A stretch of DNA of 64,000 nucleotides from Nemopilema nomurai (lineage: Eukaryota > Cnidaria > Scyphozoa > Rhizostomeae > Rhizostomatidae). The stretch covers positions 2,046,738 through 2,110,737 of the forward strand of contig ML133388.1 of assembly GCA_003864495.1 (NCBI GenBank), in the 5' to 3' direction. The notes beneath the pieces were generated by a model that saw only the letters and a program-made list of their open reading frames with translations, made no database searches and was not told the origin of the DNA. A program made the position numbers and the translations under genes. Positions 53,743 to 64,000 of this stretch are shown in pieces. How positions within the stretch are numbered: the stretch's first letter is position 1; the number at the start of each line of letters is the position of its first letter.

Positions 53743-56700
53743 CTAGAATAAAGTTTGAAAAATAGTGCTATAAATTTCTGAAACAATCATATACTATTTT
53801 AAAACAAAGTTAGTTTTCAGAGAATCAAATTTTTACCATAGGCAGTTATCGTATTTCTTTTCAAAAGTGCAAGCTGATGACAAATTTAGCCAGAGGAAAT
53901 TTACGAAATTTATTAATGCTATAAAATTATGAAATTATGGAATTTTCCCTGTTGACGTACAGTAAAATGAAATATGATAAATCTAGTTGTGGGGATTAAA
54001 CCACGACAATGGGGAAACAGTTCTTTCGGTCATCATTTTTACATAAGCTTCCTTAAGCTAGAGCATTATCTGGGAGCAGTCCTTTTGAAGCAGAATTTTG
54101 ATGTAAATATCCCAATCCCTTTGTAATCACATTACGGCGAGATTAGCAATGACCTATGTGAGAAAAATGAAACAATGACATGCAGTTAGAAGTCGTTATT
54201 GTTAATGAAATTGTGGGAAGATACGATAATCTTGTATAAGCAAGGTGAATCTTCTCATTGCACCTGATGTAGGCTAGCTTATCCACTGCTGGTGGAAAAA
54301 GAGAGTCAATTAAGCCATTTTTGGATATTCTGATTGCATTAGAGGCTCCTCTAGCAAACTAAAGAAGAATATATGACGTTTCTGCACAAGTCGTTGCATG
54401 TCAGATGACCAGTTTTTGTTCTGCCAAACCGAGCAGTTTCTTATAATTCTTGCGTCAACCCATAGAAGTGACTAAAATGTCAAGAAAACTGCCAAGATTA
54501 AGCTGTTTGTAGAATACAGCCTAAGGAATGTCTCGAATCTTAATAACTTTCCACCATCTGCAATGTTCTTAGCGTACAACTAAGAACAGGCCAGGCCAGG
54601 CCAGTAGAACAGGCAATAACAAGATAAAGGCAGTGCCTAACTTAATATTCTAACTAAAGTAGGCAATTTTATTAATGCCAACTTCTCATGGCCTTAACAA
54701 TTATCATTGATGATAACATTCGGCCTAATTATTTGAGTAATATAGTCCAACGTCATTTCAAGTAAGATGGTTCTAATGATATTGCAATTTTAGCTCTCAA
54801 AATGAATTCACCCAAAATAATGACTTTTACTAGGGATCAATAAAGGGTATCTAGCTCATATCTATTATATTAAAGACTAATTTTGCGACTAATGATATAA
54901 TAGGAATACATCGCCTTCAACTCATGCAAGAAATTTTGCGTGGACAAAGTTTTTGATAAAATCTACAATTCTGTTCAGTAGCAAACAAGCAAGTAAATTC
55001 AAACAAGCGAACAAGAAATTCTGAAGTTTATAGATGTCAGTGATTCTAAAATGTATGCAAATGATTTCAGAAATACTAAATTCTGTGGAGATCTAAAAAT
55101 ATCAACAGTTTCTAGAATTCGCGAGTAATTTTATCAAAGCAGTTTTGCAAGTACTATTTCCATTCTGAGGCTGGAGTGAACATGAATCCAAATTCACGTT
55201 CTCTGTTGCTTCTGACATTAACTTTATATCGAAAAAGCTGAACATTCAACGACTAAAGCCTTTCCACGCCTTAAATTTAACTCACCCTTATTGTTTGAAT
55301 TCGTCAAGCCACAGCCCAATGTTTGACCATTTCGAGCGGTGATGACAACCTTTCGTTGTTCTGAATCCACTTACAGCGGCAAAGTTCTCAAAACTGCACT
55401 GAGCAAAATTCATAAATGAATTTTCAAGCTGCTTCGACTGTGGGCCGAGGTCCCTTTGCGTGGGCGAGTTGTGCGAGATCAAAAGAAGACAGGATTTTTC
55501 ATTGCTTACAAACCAGCTGATAAATCTTTCATGGCGCTAGCCTGTAGAAATATGATTAATAAGTAATGCTTTCAATAAAAGTGACCAACCGTCGTTTGAT
55601 TTAGTCTCTGATTGCTTTAACTAATCGCAAGCCAATTCCATTCATTGACCATAATTACAACAACAATATTAATCCAAGTATGAACTTGTCCAAAGAATGA
55701 ATTTACTTCATTTCCAATCTCTCGGCTTGTAAAAACACAGGAGAAAAATCAGCTAGCCTTGAAAGATTAACAAACCGAACACGCATTTAGCGACAAGCTC
55801 TTTCATTCCGAGTCTATCTTTTATTTCATGTTTTGCTTCTTTAATCCCACAGAAGCATTCGAGACTTTTTCCACAAAGGAATTTCAAACATGTTGACTTA
55901 ACAACAAGTGAGGAATAACACAGAATTTGAGGTGCAATTTATAAATTTTAATGCGATTTCAACTAAGGTCAACTTAATGACGGAGAATATTTTTCTACCT
56001 GCTGGATTTTGCACTCTTTGTTTGCAATATCTTCTATCAATCTACTACAATTTCTAGCCATTATTAGATTCACTTTAAAATGATTATCGCTCCTTGAAAT
56101 TTTTTACAGCCAATGTTTATTCTTTAAAGAAAAGTGCCTTGATTTAAAAGCTTAAAATCAAAAGCATTTGTCTGCTACAATAATAGGTTGGCCTTCGTAC
56201 AAACTAACATTTGAATAGCTTATTAGGTTATTCTGTTTGTCAGCCTTTGTTCATAAGGAAGATGGAAGCACTCGATTCTTTACATTTTACGTCTAATACT
56301 GAAGCTTAGATACTTGCTGCTTAGATGGTAAAGTTTTAGTTGGTCATTCGATGATGCCGAGAAATTTAAGGGGGGGGACCTGAAATAGGGAGGGGGATAC
56401 ATGAAATACAGCGAAAAGAATAAAATAGTATGTGATAAATTTCAAAAAAGTACAATTCGCAAAATATGTCGGGGCTATGAAATTTTGAATGCTAGATACA
56501 TTGCATTTTCATTATTATCATTTTAGGAGCTGAATACATAAAAATTAACCTTTAAACACAATTCATGTTCGGCCTTAGAAAAAAATGGACTTAACCGGAG
56601 CTTCGTTCATTCCGACTCAATTAACCTCTGTTAACCTCTAAAAACGTGTCTTTGTTTCACAAAAATTAATAGTACCGTTTATTATTTATGTTTATTTGAA

Positions 56701-59700
56701 GCACCTTTTCTTATGTGCACCTACATTGGTGTCAATTTAGGCCTAAGCACCATACTTGAAGCACACTTTTAGATGCGCAGTTGTGAACTATGGAGGCGCC
56801 CGCTTATAAAACATGGAGGTTGTAATACACTTGGTGACCAAAAATTTTCCCATTTACTTTTAAAGGCCTGACCAATACCAAGCCATGTACTACACTTGAA
56901 GCGAATAAGTCTTCGACAGTGTTACTCCGTTTTTTCAAGTTACTTAGTCAAAAACAATGTGGAGTAGTTAATAATGAACATTTTAAAGAATGAAATTTTC
57001 CCAAAGAAGTATGCACTAGAACATAATGTGCCTCAGATGAATTCATATTACTGTAAGATCATGTCCAAAATTTATGGAGAAATCATATTTCCCTTTAAGT
57101 GAGTTATTGCGTTGCCAGACATAGCTATTGACTGTCATACGTTTTAGTTATTGAATTTTACTAGTTTTTTATTCAAAATATTGAGCAATGTCATATTTTT
57201 TTCAACATGAAGTCAAAAACAGCCATGCACATTTCTTTAGTCAGATTTCTCTGTGTGCCTGTGAGATAATCGTCGCTAATTTGAGTCAATATTGAAACCC
57301 TTAATGCTTTGTATTATTTATGAAACACTGTCAAATGAACCCGGTTGAAAACACTATTTGCTAAAGTTACTCCTTAATGGGGATCACAGTCCTAAGTTTT
57401 TATTTATGTGCAAACACTGATGTTGCATTCAATTTAGAGAAGGAGACATCAGATACGATTGACATTCGAAAGTCAACAAATCTTTCTAATCAAGCCAAGT
57501 AGTGTTGAGACTAAGAGAATGATTTCAAAAACAGATGGCCTTCGTCCGATTTTAATTTATGACTTGAGAGAGGACTTTGTACTTCGTGTCCTTTATTTTT
57601 GATGGGAAACAAAAGGAGTTCAACAAAGAGCAGGTGAAGCATGACCTATTACATGTTTTAAATGACAAATCAATCTGATTATGAAGTAAACGACTTGGCC
57701 CTAATGAAAAACCAACTGTAAGGTGTCAAGTACATAATTTTAAGCTTATTAAGAATGCCCGACTATCAGGGATATCTGACTATAATTTAGCATGCGTGAT
57801 AATATATTAACAGGCATTAGATTAAGTCTTTATTTAGTGCTTGACAGTGTGACATCTCCAACTATGAATGCTTGGTCAGCAATACAACGAGAAGCTTAAT
57901 ACCTAAACACTTAAAAAGCCACCGACAAAGAGCGTGGTGAAATCTATTTTGCACTTTGGCTTTGAGGGAAAAACAAAGTAGTTTTAATACTGGTTGACCA
58001 AAAAGAAAGTACATTAATTTAATTTACGTCTTTATCTCAAAGATCTGTTGGGAAAAATTTTCTGAAGCAAATTGAATTCGCCATGAGATTTGTTTGCGTA
58101 TAGAATGAACAGAATGCATTGAAATGGTATTTTTCATAAGTTTTTGGCTAAGAAGAATCCTAATCTAGTCTTTTCTCTCGTCCATTTTTGCACAATGTAC
58201 GTTGAGAGCTGTAAAGAATATATTTGATCACCACACTGTATAGATCTATGCAATTTCTGCGACGAAAAATTTCAATAGAACATTCACAATGATTTAGAAG
58301 AAGTGCTCATGAGAAAGCAAGAATATAGATGGTTAAAGTTTGCTGATCGTTAGCTTAGAAATGGAAAAGAGGATTTGAAGTCTGCCAGCACAAACCAATA
58401 AAAGCCAACTTCAACAGGGCAGGAGAAAGACAAACAATGTCTTCAAAACATTGCAAAGAAGTGCTATTAATCAATGGTCCAGTGGATATTTTAGTATTTA
58501 TTGGGAATATTTTGACGATTTGTTAAATTATTGCCTTTACCTAGCTTGATCAGTTCTTATATTACGTTTACGCAGGCTACCATCTGACTGTTCTTTCTGG
58601 AGGGAGGGGTCTATTTTTGTACTTGCAAAGTAGCAATCATGATATGACACATCTATGTAATAATAGTTTAGCTCCTGAGTCAGCATCAATTGCAACATCC
58701 TAATACTTTAAAAAATTAAACTTGCCTGAGGTTGCCTGAATATCCTAACATTTTGTTCATCTTAAAATGCTATGCAAAACTTTCAGCATCAATCAATCTA
58801 TCCACAGTACATCAAATGTTGAAAGGAGAATATTTTCTCGGCATGAAAGGCATGCAGTTTTAATCAAAGGTGGTTATGCATGAAGCCTGTCCAGTGTATA
58901 ATCGATAAAATCTAGATTTTCAAACCATATAGCTCTATTACACTGAATTACTTAAATCGATCGTATAGCTTCGGAGTTCATGGTAACACTTTCAAACTAC
59001 TTCTTGATAAAATAGTCGATGTAAAATATGTTATAGAGCGCTTACCAACGGGTATGGGGCAATAATAAAAGCTGGTACATTAGCTATGCCTAAAACACTA
59101 CATTCCAAAATTATTTTCCACCTAAGAACAGGATGGCAATAACATGGCTTTTACTCAGTTGCTGAAATCATGGTTTTTGGAGAAGATACCTGAGTCACTA
59201 ACCAGCGTGATACTATTTCTAATTTACACATTGTTTGATCAATTATTTGGACAATTGTTCAAGGGACTTACCTTGATATTGATCTTGAACTCTTATCAGA
59301 TGCCTACTCCATGCTGCCTTTGACGTAAATCGATAACAGATAACCAGATCAGGGCGTTGATCGTGCGAATTGACATCTATCCACTGCAAGCTATCGGCAC
59401 CGTTGGCATGGACTCATCTTTTTCATGTGCGCAGGCTGCAAAAGTCAACGCAATATGAATCTCGTTTGTATTTTCCAATTCAAGAGCAGATGAGCTACAA
59501 CTGTATTGACGTCACAAGAAAAATCATCTATATTGAAGACGGATTCAATGCACATAGTGATAAAAGCATGAGTCATTTAAAACATCATCTTCCGGTACAA
59601 AAACCTCTTCTTCATTTCAGTTACTGGATGCGTTTAAGCTTCGAAGAAACAGTAAAACCTAGGTGGGCTAGATTCTTCTGTAAGAATTATCAGGATGATG

Positions 59701-62176
59701 CACAAGGGTGGAGAGAAGGCCGGGGGTGCACACCAATGTCTAACGAGATATTTTTGAAAGAAAAAACTTGGAAGATCGTGACACGAGAACAAGACGATTA
59801 TCGAACATTTTGGTAGCGAAATCTTTTTTCGTATTCCATATGTACCTCACGTGTGTGCGGTTCTGATCATTGCTTCTATTATAGTTTATCTCACTATTCA
59901 AACTAATTCTTTGTAACTTCAGGAATAGCTTATATTAAGCCAACAAAAACAAGAGAGGCCGAAATTCTTAAGAAAGACTAAAAAGCTAAGTTATACTACT
60001 TCAGATTCTATGCAATGGCATTGAAATGGCGGTATTTTTAGAGGCTTTTCTGAGTTTCATGGTAAATAAATGAAACTTTTCTGAAGACGATGCCGTGACT
60101 AGATAATTTAGTAGCAGCTGTCGTCAATATAAACAATTTTCGTCAACATGCATTATAGATAGCCAGGATATCCATTCGTTGCGTTGCTGATAGTATTAAT
60201 CAATAAATGAATTTTAGTAATAAGCAATCGCGTTGCCTTCTACACGTGCCTTTCGAGACTGCTTGCATTTTTTAGAGTTCAAAACAATATTTCAATTGAT
60301 TTTAACATCAATTATTACAGAAGAAGAAAAAATCAAATAAATAAGCTCTAGAAAGAAAGACGAAGTAGAATACTTAAGATATCATTAATATACTTTTATC
60401 ATAATCGTTTTTCAGTAAGAAAAAGGAAAATATTTTTTGTTTATGAATTGTACTTTCTTAGTTGGGGAGCTATTTAGAAGAAATTTTTGACAAAGACAAA
60501 TATGATTCTGTAACACACATTTCTGTACCTTCAAAAAGTCACCAAGGAAACCAAAGAATGTTTGAGAATTTTTTACCAGGTTTTATTTACACGAAGCCTA
60601 AGCTAATAAAGCTTGTTTGTACTCTATAAATAATCATCGGTATCACCATATCAAGTCCTTTTATTTATTGTTAGTGCTGAAGAAGAAAATAGTCGTTGCC
60701 CGGGGAAAGAAAGACATGCAGAAAGTATTTTTCATTTGTGACAAACTTCGCTTTGGCAATAAGAGTAAACTTGGTTTACTAGCTTTACTAAAGAGTAAAT
60801 GTAAACTAATTTTACGTAGTTGACTGTTAAGATTTACAATGACTGGTTTATTTTAATTAAATGGTCCATCGCTTCATTGACTTTGTGTGGTTACTTGCTT
60901 GAAACCAGGTTAAAAGAGCCACAACCAGAGAACGTGGTGTTTTTGATAACAGATCTTACTGCAACGCGTATAGTGAAAACAATTTCACGTTTCATATCGT
61001 TTCATCTTATGAGTCCTTGGTGATATGATTAAAACGATCTTATGGCTTTTTATCAAGCATGTAGCCTTAGGGTAAACATTGACGGGCCGAGGCTGAATCG
61101 TGTTTCCCCCGTGCCCTCACAGTATTAGAGCATGAATAAGTAATGACAAGAACAACCACTAAGAATTAGTTCGAAAATTAAAACCTATTGATTAAAAAGA
61201 ATTTTGAAGCAGATGTCCTTCATATTTTCCATTGTAAAAGCCCACTTGTAATTTAATTCCATTTTCTCTGACTCATTCACTAGACGAATCTTGGTACTTT
61301 TTTACAGCCTTCGCGTTTAATAGCACTCAAAAGTGAGTTTGGTCTGGCAGCTGCATGCGATTAAAGGGCACTTAAGAAGAAAACGTCACAGAGAAAAGAG
61401 GCATTTCACACCACAGTTGCCTATATCCGAGCTATCGTTGTCAACACAGACTTCGGTTTTCGCATGCAGTTTACTGCAGTGTGAGATGCAGAAATAAATA
61501 CAACAACTCCGCTTTTCTACAAATGAGTAGTGAAATAATTTGGAAACAATGATGCAAAGAAAAGCAATACTAAATGAGATGGGCATTAAGAACCAAACCA
61601 ATATTCTAATCTTGATGAGAAATAGGAATCGATGTTGAGAACTCAGGTTTGGTAATACTTCTATGTGTTCTAAAATCCCTCATTAAATGTCCTTAGCTAA
61701 ATTTTTTTGATGAAGTTAATCAATTCAAAAATTGAAAAAGTTGTGGTAAAGAACAAGATATGATCACTAGGCCTTAAGCATTTCGATTTTTCCATGAATT
61801 ACTGAGTTCAAACAAAAAAGGGCTTTCAGATCTTTCCGCTGCCGACTCTGAAAAGACTCTAGCATAAAAATTTGGCAACAAACACGCATTTAGTTGAAAG
61901 ATCGGTTGCCTTGTCCACAGCGTCAAAGTAAGCATAATTACAGGTACAAGAAGGGTACCGAGTTTGCCTTTCAACTTGTGGTACTAGGTTTAAAGCGCAT
62001 GGTAGATTAATTGATGCTACAGTAACAAACATCAAACATTTCGTGGTAAAGTTTGTCTTCTTGTGAAAGCTGATTTTGAAAGTCTCCTCGAAGATAATGA
62101 TTTATTGATGAGAAAGTAAACAATATTTTATTGGACAAAATGTTTGAACGTCCAAAATTGATATGTGGAAATTGGC
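53743..62176. other. Long AT-rich stretch without a supported gene
   Basis: No frame with recognisable protein motifs on either strand. The longest open frame (59370-59816) starts at TTG, has its first ATG well inside and resembles nothing known. Small features: CCAGG repeats near 54590 and a G-rich patch near 56369-56397. Regulatory elements or 5' UTR exons of the receptor could lie here but cannot be read from sequence alone. Confidence 0.5.
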
Positions 62177-62332
62177 AAAAATATACAAAACACTCGTAAC
62201 TGAAGAGGACAAAAACATACAAAATACTCTCAACTGAAGAAGACAAAAACATACAAAATACTCTCAACTGAAGAGGACAAAAACATACAAAATACTCGTA
62301 ACTAAAGGGGATAAAAAACATTCAAAATACTC
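62177..62332. repeat. 34-bp minisatellite, about 4.5 copies
   Basis: Units start at 62177, 62211, 62245 and 62279, then a partial one: AAAAACATACAAAATACTC followed by YAACTGAAGAGGAC. The minus-strand open frame across it (Y-E/F-V rich) is a by-product of the repeat. Confidence 0.9.
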
Positions 62333-64000
62333 AAAAATAAAGTTCCCTAACTAACTTTCAAACAATGTTTCAGAAAGATATCAGACAATATCTTGAATAA
62401 TTTATCAAATAACTGGAAAAATCAAGCTTAACTTTGTTTTATCTTTCGCAATCCAGCCCAAATAAATCTAACTGGTGTTAATCTTATGATAAAATTGAGA
62501 TACCAATAGTATCTCTTGTTAGAGTTTCAGAGAATTTCCACGCCTTATTATCAACTGTGCCATTCTTTAAATGTTGTTGAATGATCTCTAAGTAACAGTT
62601 TTAAGAAATTGTGCTTCACCTAGGTCACTCTTTGAAAGTCTGTTTATAAACATTGTTACAATCCTTAACTTTATATACTTGCAAGGATTTTTTGTTGAAT
62701 TTTGCTGATTAAGTTAAGCTAAATAACATCAACGGAATCACGAAAAACAATGATCTTAGAAAAACAGGAGAGTGAAAGTATTTTAATTTTGAGGGAGGAG
62801 TAGATGCTTTAGAAACCTTAGACTCGTCTTTCTAAGAAGAACTTGCAGGCACGTGAACATGATCTGCTCATTTCGAATAAGGAATTTTTATACCATGAAA
62901 ACACAAATTATAGTTTTAATTCTCAAAGACTGAGTTTAATTGATCATAACAGAACTTTTAATTCTGCATCTAAGAAGCACTTTTCCTGGAACCAAGGTAG
63001 GGGAAACGTTGTCCCTAATCCTCCAAGTTAAATTTCTCTATAAGCAAGATGTAAGAGCAAAAATCAGGTGTTTCATAATTTATGGTTTGGAGAATTTAAG
63101 ATAGCAGGCAACACGATACCAGTTTAAGATTGAAATATTAGTTGAAATGTGACAGGAGGTATGTGGTGAAACAGCCTTTGAAAAAAAACAAAGCAACCAA
63201 GAACTAATAATGCAATCGAATTTTCAAAAACTCCTTCTGGGGCTATATTAAACTGTTATATCATATATTCAATTATTCAGCTGCTCTTTCAAGCATAAAT
63301 TTTATATATATTCAACTTACTCTGTGAATGCTGGCTAGGTAAGTTCGAACTGGTTTTTTAATACGTCCGTTCTGGAAGCATGTAATGAAGGAGCAATAGT
63401 ATTTTGCAAAGATTCAGATATTTAGCCAAGATTCTGCACCTTTTTCTACACTAAATTAAATTTCGTCTCGATGCATTCAAAAAGTGTTAATCTTGAATAG
63501 ATAAAGCGTACCAACTCAAATGGAAATCGAACCTCATTTTAGACAGCAAACAGTAGATGCACTAAAAACTCTGACCATCGGTATCTGCCAAATCCCTTTC
63601 TACAGAAGTTGCGAAAATTTTATCAAAAATGCTGAAAACTGATAGGTTAACTGAGGAATGCTTGAGAAGGTAGAGCTAAAATTCACAGACATGCTAATGA
63701 ATCTAGGCTGTAAACATGAAGCATTATTTCTCATGAACTTAACGCTAACTCAAATCAAAGTCAATTTTGATCGTATATACATTTAGCAATTATATTGCAC
63801 AACATTACAACTGTAATAGCTTTCATCGAAAAATCTATAGCTGTCGAAAAACAGGTGCGTTTATAAACATACAGAGCCTCCTTGACACAGTGCAAACAAG
63901 AAATAAATGTTTACACAACACTTGCAATATTACGACCTAACAAACTCTTATAGCGCAAGCAGCCATTTTTGGTGGCAAAATCTTTTCTTGCATCTTCAAT
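62333..64000. other. AT-rich sequence, nothing supported
   Basis: Only short open frames without motifs and no clear repeats. Confidence 0.5.

Noticed and set aside
59370..59816. 148-codon open frame as a gene
   Set aside because: TTG start, first ATG about 40 codons inside, no domain, no splice or polyadenylation context, and surrounded by non-coding AT-rich sequence.
62007..62321. 104-codon minus-strand frame rich in F, C and V
   Set aside because: It is the translation of the 34-bp minisatellite.
1..64000. CRISPR array, bacterial operon or prophage
   Set aside because: The sequence has spliced animal-type genes and no bacterial features; the direct repeats lack unique spacers.

Overview
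The window is animal nuclear DNA: AT-rich, with split genes, GT-AG introns, AATAAA signals and extracellular multidomain proteins. The mix of von Willebrand A (VWA), follistatin/Kazal, thrombospondin-1 (TSP1), laminin G (LamG) and EGF modules, plus an orphan LRR-type receptor, suggests an early-branching metazoan. A cnidarian such as a coral or anemone is my best guess, by inference only.

Region 1 (1 to 38.34 kb, + strand) reads as the 3' part of one giant secreted or matrix protein gene. I place 54 exons whose phases all join: 29 VWA exons, 15 ten-cysteine follistatin/Kazal exons, 3 TSP1 exons, then LamG-like, follistatin/Kazal, LamG, EGF, LamG and a last VWA with the stop codon. Most of it is a six-exon cassette, VWA-A, FS1, VWA-B, VWA-C, FS2, VWA-D, used seven times (the last without A). 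Four consecutive cassettes (12.43 to 28.68 kb) are nearly identical in exons and introns, so they are recent tandem duplications of about 4.18 kb. Four exons carry frameshifts. The 5' end and signal peptide lie outside the window.

Region 2 (39.33 to 48.48 kb) is a tandem satellite of about 50 monomers of 177 bp. The monomer is 59 codons, is often open in one frame, contains a 14 to 16 bp palindrome, has a five-monomer higher-order repeat near 42.1 to 44.6 kb, and decays at both edges.

Region 3 (49.44 to 53.74 kb, - strand) is a two-exon gene for a predicted 1007-residue seven-helix receptor with a signal peptide, an LRR N-terminal cap and a long basic cytoplasmic tail with a six-residue repeat. 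A degenerate tRNA-like sequence lies in its intron.

Region 4 (53.75 to 64 kb) shows no gene I can support, apart from a short 34-bp minisatellite.

The main candidate for a new system is region 1: a VWA-rich matrix protein that is expanding and homogenising by tandem cassette duplication, with nearly all its metal-binding (MIDAS) motifs degraded.
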